From the NCBI GenBank assembly GCA_026393675.1, contig JAPKZQ010000046.1, positions 123,715 through 187,714 of the forward strand: 64,000 nucleotides of DNA, given 5' to 3'. Under the pieces are notes generated by a model that did no database searches, was not told the DNA's origin, and saw only the letters and a program-made list of their open reading frames with translations. Position numbers and translations under genes: made by a program. The DNA comes from Acidobacteriota bacterium (GTDB lineage: Bacteria; Acidobacteriota; Vicinamibacteria; Vicinamibacterales; JAKQTR01). Below, in pieces: positions 20,670-29,210 of the stretch (its first letter is position 1; each line of letters opens with the position of its first letter).

Positions 20670-20696
20670 AAGATGTTGTGTTTTGGATCTGACCCC
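20670..20696 (-). repeat. right 27-bp terminal inverted repeat
   Basis: Exact complement of 16155-16181. It ends 11 bp before the stop of the VWFA protein gene. Confidence 0.85.
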
Positions 20697-20707
20697 AGAC
20701 ACTCGGT

Positions 20708-22870
20708 CTAGCTAATCACGCGGATCGCGATCAGTTCGGCGGCCTCGCCGCCATCACCCGTGGCCTTCACTTCGATCACGTATTCTCCTGGCGAAAGACC
20801 GGCCAGCGGCAGATCCACCTGGTAGAACTCCCCTGCTGTATCCGGCGCCTTGACGCCCAGGTCGCTCATCTTCTGGCCCACGCGATTGAGCAGTCGGACG
20901 GTCACGGTCGGCGCGGCTGAGCGTGGGGCATAGGCCGAAAACCGGATCAGCAGCCGGTCGGTGCGCCGAAACTGCCTGAGTGCCGTTGGCGTGGGATCAG
21001 CGTCGCGCGTCAGCGACTGCAGCTCGCGTGCGGTGTGCGTGCAGAGCACAAGCGGCGTCGACAACGCCACCTTCTGCTCGGAGAAGTCGGGGATGGTGAA
21101 CTCCTGCTGCGCCGCATCGATGACCTGCCCCGCGGCGTTCTCAATCGACGTGCGGAGCTGCATCTTCCCAGGGCGCACGTCGAAACTGACCTTGGATGGC
21201 GCCCGCACGCCCGCCGCCGGTGTCGTCCCTGCCGGCGCGGCGGCTCCCGCCGCTGCGCGGGCTGGCGCGTCCTCAGGCACGCGGCCGCGGAAATACACGT
21301 CGCCGCCCGATTCGGTCGCAACTACCGACACCCGCGACGGCTCCGGACGTTTCTCGCCGGGAACCGGAGGCAGCGGCTCCCATACGTACGTCACGCGGGT
21401 TCTGCCATCCGCGCCGCGCGCGGTGCCAATCCACGTCGCGGCCACCGATTCGCGCGGTACGGCCTCAACGGCATTGAGCGCCCGCTCGACCGCCGCGGGC
21501 GGCTTTGGCTTGGGCGGCGCTGCCGCCTTGGCGGCTTCTTCCGCCGTCGGCGCCCAGTAGCCCTTCCTGGCGCGCACCTGCATGCCCGGCCGCTTCAGCC
21601 TGACGTCGATCTTGTGGAACTTGCCATCGGGCGTCGTCAGTGACGAGTTGTACCCCACCAGATAGTACGAACTGGTGTCGCGAATAACCTGCTTGAGACC
21701 CGCGGCCAGGTCGTTGCGATTGATGATGGCCCGGCCATCCGTATTGTTTGCGAGCTCGTGTAACGTGTCCTGCGACACGCGGAGCGTATCGAGATCCAGA
21801 CGCTGGTCGACGTTTTCGTTGATGTCGTACTCGTTGACCGCCAGTCCACGTGGATCCAGCGCGTAGATGGCCGTGTTGTTGCGGTTCGCCGTGTCGGAGA
21901 TGTCCTTGAGCTTCTGCTGGATGTCAAGATCCGCCTGGAAGCGCGCGCGCTCCTCGGTGCGGGGGTCGGCCGCGGGATTCGCCCTGCCGGGCAACCCCGC
22001 CATCGGGCCGCTCATCTGGGCCGGCAGCATCCCGACAAAACCCTCGCTGACCAGGATGACGGCCTTTCGGCCTTCCCGCATCGATCCCAGCCTGACCGGC
22101 AGCCCCTCGAGCGCCGAGAGCGTCACCTGGTTGCGCAGCGTCTCCACAACCTGCGTCGGATAGTGGGCGTACTCCTGTTCGAAGGCGTTGCGCGGGGCGT
22201 AGTTGAACTTCCGCCCTTCGAACTTCCTGACCACCTGCACAAGTGCATCGCGATCACGCGTGAATGTCAGGGCGCTCACCGGCGTCAGGGGGTACATGAT
22301 GGCCACCATGTCGAGCGGCCCCAGCTGCGTCGTCAAAAACTGCACAAGCGTGTCTCGGATGCGAATGGAATTCTGCAGCCGCACGTGGTAGTCGTCGAGG
22401 AAAATGACGAACAGCCGCACGTCGTCCCTGGCCGCCTCCGCTTCCTCGTCGTACATCGAGTGAATCGGTCGTGCAGGTTCCGCGCCCGGCTCTGGCACAC
22501 CGTTCGAATTGATCAGCCGGAAGAGGTCAATCGCCTGGGGCTTCCCGTCTTCGAGCACCTCGAAATCCGACTGCGTGAGATCGGTCACCGCGTTGCCCTG
22601 CCGGTCGGTGACGATGATGTCGACCCGAACGACGTTGACGCCGGCGCGAAACACTGGCGCCTGGCCTTTCTGCGGTTGCGCGGCCTGCGCCGGATCGCCT
22701 GAGGGCGGTTTGGTTCCGGTCTTCGGAGGCGGCTGCTGGCCGGGCGGCGGCGCGGTGGGTGGTGGCTGGGTCTGAGGCGGCTGAAACGCCTTCGGAACGC
22801 CGGCGCTCACAGCAAGTCCCATGAGTACGACCAGCCCAATCCTGCCGGCAGCGTCGAGGAACCTGCGCAT
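20708..22870 (-). CDS. VWFA-related Acidobacterial domain protein, secreted
   Basis: 720 aa. An N-terminal signal peptide (hydrophobic GLVVLMGLAVSAG near residues 13-25) and a Pro/Gln-rich spacer precede the Acidobacterial VWFA-related region: FRAGVNVVRVDIIVTDRQG, DLTQSDFEVLEDGKPQ, the metal-site-like VIFLDDYHVR, KAVILVSEGF, and SSYYLVGYNSS. Ala/Pro-rich and beta-rich C-terminal parts follow. The MIDAS-type DxSxS is replaced by DDYH, as seen in this subfamily. Proteins of this family are abundant in Acidobacteriota; their ligands are unknown. The ATG has TATCAT 6 nt upstream and no Shine-Dalgarno sequence, so it may be leaderless. Divergent from the acyl-CoA dehydrogenase. Confidence 0.9.
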   Translation of the reverse strand: MRRFLDAAGRIGLVVLMGLAVSAGVPKAFQPPQTQPPPTAPPPGQQPPPKTGTKPPSGDPAQAAQPQKGQAPVFRAGVNVVRVDIIVTDRQGNAVTDLTQSDFEVLEDGKPQAIDLFRLINSNGVPEPGAEPARPIHSMYDEEAEAARDDVRLFVIFLDDYHVRLQNSIRIRDTLVQFLTTQLGPLDMVAIMYPLTPVSALTFTRDRDALVQVVRKFEGRKFNYAPRNAFEQEYAHYPTQVVETLRNQVTLSALEGLPVRLGSMREGRKAVILVSEGFVGMLPAQMSGPMAGLPGRANPAADPRTEERARFQADLDIQQKLKDISDTANRNNTAIYALDPRGLAVNEYDINENVDQRLDLDTLRVSQDTLHELANNTDGRAIINRNDLAAGLKQVIRDTSSYYLVGYNSSLTTPDGKFHKIDVRLKRPGMQVRARKGYWAPTAEEAAKAAAPPKPKPPAAVERALNAVEAVPRESVAATWIGTARGADGRTRVTYVWEPLPPVPGEKRPEPSRVSVVATESGGDVYFRGRVPEDAPARAAAGAAAPAGTTPAAGVRAPSKVSFDVRPGKMQLRTSIENAAGQVIDAAQQEFTIPDFSEQKVALSTPLVLCTHTARELQSLTRDADPTPTALRQFRRTDRLLIRFSAYAPRSAAPTVTVRLLNRVGQKMSDLGVKAPDTAGEFYQVDLPLAGLSPGEYVIEVKATGDGGEAAELIAIRVIS

Positions 22871-22910
22871 TATTCGATGATAACATTAGGGCTCTTTACA
22901 GGAGACGCCC

Positions 22911-24071
22911 TTGTCAAACGATGCTGCCACACCCGCCCTGACTCAGCTTGCCGAAGACGAAGTCCTGCTTCGCGACAGCGTGGCCGAATTCGCCGAGGCC
23001 CAGATCCGGCCGTTCGTCCGCGAGATGGACGAACACGCGAAACTGCCGAAGGAGCTGCTCACACAACTGTTCGATCTCGGCGTGATGGGCATTGAGATCC
23101 CCGAACAATACGGCGGTGGGGGCGCGAAATTCTTCCACGCCGTGTTGGCGGTCGAAGCCCTGTCGGCGGTCGACCCGTCGGTGGGCGTGCTCGTCGACGT
23201 CCAGAACACGCTCGTCATCAACGCGATCATCCGGTGGGGTTCAGACGACGTGAAGTCGCGTTTCCTTCCGCGACTGGCCAGCAACACGGTTGGCGCGTAT
23301 GCGCTGTCCGAGGCCGGATCCGGGAGCGACGCGTTCGCTCTGGCCGCCCGGGGCCTGGCCGATGGCGACCACTTCGTCATCGACGGTCGCAAGCTCTGGA
23401 TCACCAACGGCAACGAAGCCGATATCTTCATCGTGTTCGCCAACGTGAACCCGGAGGCCGGCTACCGCGGCATCACGGCGTTCGTGGTCGAACGGGGCAT
23501 GGCCGGCTTCACTGTTGGCAAGAAGGAAGACAAGCTCGGCATCCGGGCCAGCAGCACGTGCGAACTGATTCTCGATGGCTGCCGCGTGCCGAAGGCGAAC
23601 ATCCTCGGCGAGGTCGGCAAAGGATACAAGGTCGCCATCGAGACGCTGAACGAGGGGCGGATCGGCATTGGCGCGCAGATGATCGGCCTGGCCAGCGGGG
23701 CCCTCGGACACGCGATTCGCTACACGAAAGAACGCAAGCAGTTCGGCAAGCCGATCGCCGACTTCCAGCTCGTCCAGGGGCAACTGGCGCGCGCGGCGAC
23801 CGAGATCGAGGCGGCACGCCTGCTCGTCTACAACGCGGCGAGGCTGCGTGACGGGGGCAAGCCGTTCCTCACCGAAGCGGCCATGTGCAAGATCTACTCG
23901 TCGGAGGTCGCCGAACGCGTCACCTCGCTGGCGATCAATCTGTATGGCGGGTACGGATTCGTGAAGGACTACCCGGTGGAAAAGCTCTGGCGCGACGCGA
24001 AGATCGGCCAGATCTACGAGGGCACGTCGAACATGCAGTTGGTGACCATCGCCAAACAGATATTGGGATAG
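22911..24071 (+). CDS. acyl-CoA dehydrogenase (short/branched-chain type)
   Basis: FAD enzyme that introduces the alpha-beta double bond in acyl-CoA thioesters. Three-domain ACAD fold: N-terminal helices, the FAD-binding beta domain with AYALSEAGSGSDA and WITNGNEADIFIVFA, and a C-terminal helical bundle with ERKQFGKPI. The catalytic Glu sits in IYEGTSNMQL near residue 370. 386 aa is standard. The start is a TTG with AGGAG 7 nt ahead (MSNDAATPALTQ). Closest in look to the ACADSB/butyryl group, so it fits branched-chain amino acid or short fatty acid breakdown feeding propionyl-CoA and the mutase at 9.5-11.6 kb. Electrons would go to an ETF not seen here. Confidence 0.93.
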   Translation: MSNDAATPALTQLAEDEVLLRDSVAEFAEAQIRPFVREMDEHAKLPKELLTQLFDLGVMGIEIPEQYGGGGAKFFHAVLAVEALSAVDPSVGVLVDVQNTLVINAIIRWGSDDVKSRFLPRLASNTVGAYALSEAGSGSDAFALAARGLADGDHFVIDGRKLWITNGNEADIFIVFANVNPEAGYRGITAFVVERGMAGFTVGKKEDKLGIRASSTCELILDGCRVPKANILGEVGKGYKVAIETLNEGRIGIGAQMIGLASGALGHAIRYTKERKQFGKPIADFQLVQGQLARAATEIEAARLLVYNAARLRDGGKPFLTEAAMCKIYSSEVAERVTSLAINLYGGYGFVKDYPVEKLWRDAKIGQIYEGTSNMQLVTIAKQILG

Positions 24072-24088
24072 GGATTCGGGAGGGCCGT

Positions 24089-26611
24089 GTGACGGGCGAT
24101 TTCCTGGGAACGCCGGGCTCCCCTTCGAGTTCCCTCAGGGCTGGCAGCCCGGCCACGCTGGAGCGTGGCGATCCCGGGGAGCCCGTCGAAGGCTGGACAT
24201 TCCGCGACTCGATTCGCAGGAGCTACCGGACGCTGGCGGGACTACCCGTCGAGTACGATCTGCGTAGCTATCGCAGGCACCTCGCGCGCATCGACGCCGT
24301 CAACGTGGCGCGGCTGTCCGACGGCCAACTCCGCGCGCAGTTCGACGCCGCGAGGCGGCGGGCGCTCGATGGCGAGGACCTCGACGACCTGCTGGCCGAG
24401 GTCTACGCGCTGACACGGGAAGTGTGCGCGCGCGTGCTGGGCCTGCGCCCCTTCGACGTCCAGATGATGGCCGCGATCGCCCTCCACCAGGGCAAGCTCG
24501 CGCAACTGGCAACCGGCGAGGGCAAGACGCTCGTCGCCGTTCTGCCCGTTGCGCTCAACGCCCTCACGGGACGCGGCGTGTATGTCCTCACCGCCAATGA
24601 CTACCTCGCGCGCCGCGACGCGGCGTGGATGGGCGGCGCATACCGCTTCCTGGGACTGTCGGCTGCCTCGGTGGCACAGGGGCTGAGTCGAGAGGAACGC
24701 CGGGAGGCCTACGCGGCCGACATCACCTACGTGACGGCCAAGGAAGCCGGCTTCGACTTCCTCCGCGATCACACCGTCACGGACCCGGCACACCTGGTGC
24801 AACGCCCCTTCCACTACGTCATCGTCGACGAGGCGGACTTCATTCTGGTAGATGAGGCCAGGGTCCCGCTCGTCATTGCCGGTGAAACGGCATCTCCCGA
24901 CATCAACCACCGGATGATCGCGGGGGTCGTCGGCCAACTGCGAGCGGGAGTGGACTACCGGACCGATGAGCACGAGCGGAACGTGGCCATCACGGACGCC
25001 GGCTTCCGGCGCATCCAGAAGTTGCTGACATGCGGACCGTTGCACGCGCCGAAGCAACACCTCCTCCTCGCCGCGATTCACGTGGCCCTCCACGCGGAGG
25101 TCCTGCTCCATCGCGACCGCGACTACATCGTCCGGGATGGGCGAATCGAATTGGTGGACGAGTTCACCGGTCGGGTGGCGGACAACCGGCGCTGGCCTCA
25201 CGGCATCCAACCGGCCGTCGAGGCCAAGGAGAGTGTGGAGGTCCGCATCGAGGGCAAGGTGCTCGGTTCGATGCCCATCCAGCACTTCGTCAGATTGTGG
25301 CCGAAGATCGCCGGCATGACCGCCACCGCCGTCCCATCCGCCGTCGAGTTCAAGGAGTTCTACGAATTGACGACGGTGGTGTTTCCACCGAACCGTCCGT
25401 GCAGACGCGTCGACGAACCGGATGTGGTGTTCTCGCACGGCCAGGCAAAAATGGCCGCGCTCGCCGACGAGATCGCGCGCGTCCACGCCACCGGCCGTCC
25501 CGTGCTGGTCGGCACGGCAAGCGTCTCGGAGTCGGAGGAACTCGGCCGCTCGCTGCGCGGACGGCGGATCAAGTGCCGCGTGCTCAATGCCCGGCACGAC
25601 GCTCGCGAAGCGCTGATTGTCGGCCGCGCTGGCATGCCCGGCGCAGTCACCATCTCCACCAACATGGCCGGACGCGGCACCGACATCGTCCTCGGTGGCG
25701 GTGATGCGCAACTGCGCGACCAGGTGGCGGCGCTTGGCGGTCTGTACGTGATCGGCACGAACCGTCACGAGAGCCGTCGCATCGACGACCAGCTAAGGGG
25801 ACGTGCCGGGCGCCAAGGCGACCCGGGCAGTTCCCGGTTCTTCATCAGCCTCGAAGACGACCTGATGCGCCGCTACGGCGTCGTGTCGCTCATTCCGCCG
25901 CGGCACCGGCCCCTGCGCCAGGACCGGCCCGTCACTGACCCCATCGTCAGGCGCGAAATCAGTCGAGCGCAGCGCATTATCGAGGGGCAGAATTTCGAGA
26001 TCCGTCGCACGTTGTGGCGCTACTCGGCGATGGTGGAGGAGCAACGCGCACAGATGTGCGAGCGGCGGGAGGAATGGCTGCACGACGCCATCGAGCCGAG
26101 GGCATGCGTCGAAGGAGCACCCGAACACTACGCCACACTGCAGCGCGCGGTCGGCGCGACCCAATTGCGGCGCGTCGAAAACCGCCTCACGCTCATCCTG
26201 CTCGACAGGCGATGGAGCGCGCACCTGGGCCTGATCGAGGACATCCGCGAAGGGATTCACCTGCAGCGGTACGGCGGCCGCGACCCGCTCACCGAGTTCC
26301 AGAGACAGATCATCGACGCCTACGCCGCCATGATGGAGGGATTGCGCGATGAGGTGGTGGAGACGTTCAGGCGGCTGTCGGCCGAGCATGGGACGATCGA
26401 TCTCGATCGCGCCGGCCTGCGTGGTCCGACGTCGACATGGACGTACCTGATCAACGACAATCCCTTTTCCTCGTTCGGGCTCTCGCTTATCGCCCCAGGC
26501 AACTTCGGCATGTCCGTGGCCACCAGCTTCCTCGCTTTGATATATTGGCCGTTCACGATCGTCGCCGTGACGGTGTTGTTCGTGCGCCGCCGGCTGGGGC
26601 GGAGGAAGTAG
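24089..26611 (+). CDS. SecA-type translocation ATPase with C-terminal membrane segment
   Basis: About 840 aa. The SecA motor is complete: Walker A as ATGEGKTLVAVL (Lys near 146), DEAD box IVDEADFILVDEAR (247-250), the PPXD-type segment, TNMAGRGTDIVLGG, the arginine-finger region QLRGRAGRQGDPGSSRF with SLEDDLMRRYG, and a scaffold region (REGIHLQRYGGRDPLTEFQ). The zinc-binding C-tail of housekeeping SecA is missing; the protein ends in about 40 hydrophobic residues (SVATSFLALIYWPFTIVAV) capped by RRRLGRRK, enough for one or two membrane passes. The N-terminus is uncertain: the GTG used here places a dispersed repeat inside the frame (first 35 codons), and no ATG follows before the SecA homology begins. 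It starts 17 bp after the acyl-CoA dehydrogenase. Probably an accessory SecA; the substrate is unknown. Confidence 0.8.
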   Translation: MTGDFLGTPGSPSSSLRAGSPATLERGDPGEPVEGWTFRDSIRRSYRTLAGLPVEYDLRSYRRHLARIDAVNVARLSDGQLRAQFDAARRRALDGEDLDDLLAEVYALTREVCARVLGLRPFDVQMMAAIALHQGKLAQLATGEGKTLVAVLPVALNALTGRGVYVLTANDYLARRDAAWMGGAYRFLGLSAASVAQGLSREERREAYAADITYVTAKEAGFDFLRDHTVTDPAHLVQRPFHYVIVDEADFILVDEARVPLVIAGETASPDINHRMIAGVVGQLRAGVDYRTDEHERNVAITDAGFRRIQKLLTCGPLHAPKQHLLLAAIHVALHAEVLLHRDRDYIVRDGRIELVDEFTGRVADNRRWPHGIQPAVEAKESVEVRIEGKVLGSMPIQHFVRLWPKIAGMTATAVPSAVEFKEFYELTTVVFPPNRPCRRVDEPDVVFSHGQAKMAALADEIARVHATGRPVLVGTASVSESEELGRSLRGRRIKCRVLNARHDAREALIVGRAGMPGAVTISTNMAGRGTDIVLGGGDAQLRDQVAALGGLYVIGTNRHESRRIDDQLRGRAGRQGDPGSSRFFISLEDDLMRRYGVVSLIPPRHRPLRQDRPVTDPIVRREISRAQRIIEGQNFEIRRTLWRYSAMVEEQRAQMCERREEWLHDAIEPRACVEGAPEHYATLQRAVGATQLRRVENRLTLILLDRRWSAHLGLIEDIREGIHLQRYGGRDPLTEFQRQIIDAYAAMMEGLRDEVVETFRRLSAEHGTIDLDRAGLRGPTSTWTYLINDNPFSSFGLSLIAPGNFGMSVATSFLALIYWPFTIVAVTVLFVRRRLGRRK
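24101..24180. repeat. double-hairpin dispersed repeat, copy A
   Basis: CCTGGGAACGCCGGGCT, an interrupting 26 bp, AGCCCGGC, then GCCACGCTGGAGCGTGGC and ATCCCGGGG. The same unit occurs at 34683-34749 and 63750-63885. Here the first hairpin is split by extra bases and the whole unit lies within the reading frame of the SecA-like gene. Confidence 0.75.
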
Positions 26612-26623
26612 TGGGCCTCGCCC

Positions 26624-27325
26624 CTACTTCGTCTCCCGCTCAAATCCGATGCGCAGGATGACATTGCCGGCCGGATCAGGACAGATGACGGTGTGATCGT
26701 CGGCCATCCAGTCCCACGGCTCCACGCGCCGTTGTTTGGCGGGGAGCAACGGCAACGCCGCGTGCAACGCATAAAGACAGAAGTGGCGCCCGGGTGGAAT
26801 ATAGAGACGCCCGTCACGCATCGCGAAGGAGTCGCCCGGTTTCATCCCTGATGTGCATTTACCCCCGATGCGTTCGACCACCACGCGGAGATCCTTGAGT
26901 CTTCCCGTCGCGGCCGTCGAAGACTCCGCAGCTCCCAGCACAGGGTCCGAACCGACGTGCCCGCCGCGACCAGCCTGTTCGGCAGTTGAGTCTGGCCCGG
27001 GCCGGTCGTTCGCCAGCGGGTCGGCCAGCTCGGAGGGCGTGAGTTTCCGCACCCGCTCAACCTTGAACACGACGCGCCCCTTGGGGTCGGGGCACTGGAC
27101 ATGATGTACACGCCACATCCAGTCCTCGTCGTTGGCTTCGCAGATCTCCCGCTCCTTCGGCGTGATGAGGGGAAGGAGACTCTGAAAGGCCCACGCGCAG
27201 ATGTAGCCGCCATCCGGGATGCTCAGGTCGCCATTACGGACGTAGAAGTGATCACCAGGCTTCATCGGGGGGTCGGCGGTACATGTCCCGAGCACTTTGG
27301 TGACGGTGATCTTTAGTTCGTACAT
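26624..27325 (-). CDS. tandem-duplicated TIGR04076-type protein
   Basis: 233 aa made of two copies of a roughly 85-residue cysteine-containing module, joined by a polar linker (about 105-140). Copy 1: KITVTKVLGTC, KPGDHFYVRNG, GYICAWAFQSLLPLI, HHVQCPDPKGRVVFKVERV. Copy 2: RVVVERIGGKC, KPGDSFAMRDG, HFCLYALHAALPLL, HTVICPDPAGNVILRIGFE. Each keeps three Cys (start, C[AL][WY]A and CPDP), which suggests metal or cofactor binding. This small family is often met near oxidoreductase genes; here it is 25 bp downstream of the aldehyde ferredoxin oxidoreductase, so it may be an accessory factor. It is convergent with the SecA-like gene (12-bp gap). Exact role unknown. Confidence 0.75.
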   Translation of the reverse strand: MYELKITVTKVLGTCTADPPMKPGDHFYVRNGDLSIPDGGYICAWAFQSLLPLITPKEREICEANDEDWMWRVHHVQCPDPKGRVVFKVERVRKLTPSELADPLANDRPGPDSTAEQAGRGGHVGSDPVLGAAESSTAATGRLKDLRVVVERIGGKCTSGMKPGDSFAMRDGRLYIPPGRHFCLYALHAALPLLPAKQRRVEPWDWMADDHTVICPDPAGNVILRIGFERETK

Positions 27326-27350
27326 ATCCAGTCCCGAGATGGGTTGCCGA

Positions 27351-29210
27351 TCAGCCGGTTAGCCCGAGTTCGTTCAACTTTTCCTCGGTCGGCAGACCAG
27401 TGGCGACATCCCACCCGCGAGCGCGGTAGTACTCGTCCAGCATGGGTTCCAGCTCCACGACGGCCCCCGCACTGGGATTGCCTTCCGGCAACGGTTCATT
27501 CAGGAATCGCCAGGGCAGCGTGTCGTCCTTGCGCCCAATACCCTCGCGGGCGTTGAACATGCGTTCCAGGTTGACGATGCGCTCGCCCGTTTTTCGGACG
27601 TCGTCTCCGGTGAGGGTCCAGCCTGTGGCCGCCTGCAGCAACTCGGCGGTGTCCTCCCACGTGAGGACCTCCATGTTGTTGTAGGTGTTCTTGCACACGC
27701 CTGTCGCATCGGCTATCGCGGCCATCTCCTCGAAGTGTTTGACGACCAGCCCCTTGCCCTTGTGTTCGAGCCGAAACGCGGTCTCCGGGATGCCGAAGCG
27801 CCGAATGCCTTCCTCGGGGTCGTTGGAAAACTCGAACCACGGCTCCGCACGCAGGTGGTCGGCACCCCGGCTCGAAACGGCGTTGGCGAGGCCATAGGCT
27901 TTGATCGTCCGGACGTCGGCCTGGAATATCTCCAGCCCCTTGCTGTGCATCGCGAAGCGCTCTGATCCGCGGCCCAGGCGTTCGGCCGCCCGCCTCACGC
28001 CGTCTGCGAGCAGATCGCCGAATCCTTCCCGATGGGCCACCTGGTGGACAAGCGTCAGGATGGCCTCTCCGTTTCCCCACGTGAGATCGAGGCCCCCGGT
28101 GTCCGCGCGGGAGAGCAAACCCCGTTGGTAGCACTCCATCGCCCAGGAGATCACCTCGCTCAAGCTGATGGCGTCCAGGCCGTAGCGGTTTGCGAGGTCG
28201 ACGCACTTCAGCGCCAGCGGCAGATCGCCCGACCCAACCCGGGCGGTGAAACCGGCGAGAGGCTCGTACTCGGGGCCCTCGAGGCGAAAGCCCGGAAAGC
28301 GCGGATCATCGATGACGAGAAAGCGGCTGCAAGGGATATTGCAGGCGAAACAGGCCTTGCTCTTCGTCTTGTAGAGGGTCTCGATGGCCTCTCCGCTGAC
28401 CGCATCGGTCGCGTCGAAGTGTCCGCTCTGGAAATGACGCGTGGGGAGCGCTCCGATACGGTCGAGAGACTTGACCAAGCGTGTCGTGCCAAGGCGCACG
28501 CGAACGTGGTAGTCAGCGTGGCGGACGATCTTCTCGTCCAGGCGCGCGCCCAACTCGCCGAGGCGCGCGATGTCGGCCACCGAAATCGACCCGGATCCGC
28601 GCACGGCGACGGCCTTCAACTGCTTCGACGCCATCACCGTGCCCATCCCCGTTCGGGCAGCGGCCCGGTGCAGGTTGACGAAGACGCCCGCGAAACGGAC
28701 GCCGTGCTCCGCGCCTCGGCCAATGGTCGCGACCTGCGTGTCGCGATCGCCGAGGTCGTGCTGGACGGCCACCGTCGCGTCCGGCACGTCCCGACCCCAC
28801 AGGTCCTCCGCACTCCGAAGCTCCACCTTGTCGTCTTTGATGGAGAGATACACGGGCCGACTCGCGCGACCCTCGACGACGATCTGGTCGTAGCCTGCGA
28901 ACTTGAGTTCGGCGCCAAAGAACCCGCCGGCGTTCGAGTCGCCGAGAATCCCGGTTTGGGGCGACATCGCGGAGATGTTGAAGCGTGCGCCGCCCGGGAA
29001 TGGCGTTCCGGCCAGGGGCCCGGCGCCCAACACCAGGATGTTCTGTGGTGAGAGTCCGTCGGTGTGCGGCGGGAGGTGGTCCCAGAGCCGTTTGACGTTC
29101 AGCCCGCGCCCGCCTAGGAAGGCCCGCGCGAGGGCCTCGTCAGTGGGACGACGATGGATGGCGCCGGTGGTGAGATCGACGTGCAGGACGGTGCCGCCGT
29201 AGCTATGCAC
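27351..29210 (-). CDS. aldehyde:ferredoxin oxidoreductase family (tungsto-/molybdopterin enzyme)
   Basis: About 619 aa with the AOR three-domain plan: N-terminal pterin-binding beta part (GGTVLHVDLTTGAI, FLGGRGLNVKRLWD, GAGPLAGTPFPGGARFN), and the helical domains with the 4Fe-4S ligands CFACNIPC (Cys287, 290, 294) and Cys506 in ATGVCKNTYNN. It should oxidise an aldehyde to an acid, passing two electrons to ferredoxin. I choose a GTG start (HSYGGTVLHVDL follows) with AGGAC upstream, overlapping the ferredoxin stop by 8 bp; the longer frame begins inside the ferredoxin gene. Operon order ferredoxin-AOR-TIGR04076. The physiological aldehyde is not evident. No tungstate transporter or pterin genes are in view. 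Confidence 0.92.
   Translation of the reverse strand: MHSYGGTVLHVDLTTGAIHRRPTDEALARAFLGGRGLNVKRLWDHLPPHTDGLSPQNILVLGAGPLAGTPFPGGARFNISAMSPQTGILGDSNAGGFFGAELKFAGYDQIVVEGRASRPVYLSIKDDKVELRSAEDLWGRDVPDATVAVQHDLGDRDTQVATIGRGAEHGVRFAGVFVNLHRAAARTGMGTVMASKQLKAVAVRGSGSISVADIARLGELGARLDEKIVRHADYHVRVRLGTTRLVKSLDRIGALPTRHFQSGHFDATDAVSGEAIETLYKTKSKACFACNIPCSRFLVIDDPRFPGFRLEGPEYEPLAGFTARVGSGDLPLALKCVDLANRYGLDAISLSEVISWAMECYQRGLLSRADTGGLDLTWGNGEAILTLVHQVAHREGFGDLLADGVRRAAERLGRGSERFAMHSKGLEIFQADVRTIKAYGLANAVSSRGADHLRAEPWFEFSNDPEEGIRRFGIPETAFRLEHKGKGLVVKHFEEMAAIADATGVCKNTYNNMEVLTWEDTAELLQAATGWTLTGDDVRKTGERIVNLERMFNAREGIGRKDDTLPWRFLNEPLPEGNPSAGAVVELEPMLDEYYRARGWDVATGLPTEEKLNELGLTG

Larger units (their letters stand above)
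16155..20696. mobile_element. mobile segment bounded by perfect 27-bp inverted repeats (IS1380-type transposase plus cargo)
   Basis: The same 27-bp sequence, beginning GGGGTCAGATCCAAAACA, is present at 16155-16181 and inverted at 20670-20696. Just inside each copy is an IS1380-like subterminal motif: CTTAACCCGGATTTCC at 16179-16194 and the complement of CTTAAGCCTGATTTCC at 20639-20654. Between them are a transposase, two zinc-ribbon protein genes and a short end region. Codon use in the cargo is visibly less G/C-biased than in neighbours. No 4-bp target duplication is evident (AGGC left, AGAC right), so the segment may have rearranged. Confidence 0.6.

Noticed and set aside
20514..20711. 65-codon plus-strand open frame at the right end of the mobile segment
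   Set aside because: It reads through the 27-bp terminal repeat and has no domain; probably chance.
24242..25768. 508-codon minus-strand open frame opposite the SecA-like gene
   Set aside because: The SecA frame has every motif; the reverse frame is His/Arg/Asp-rich without a family signature.
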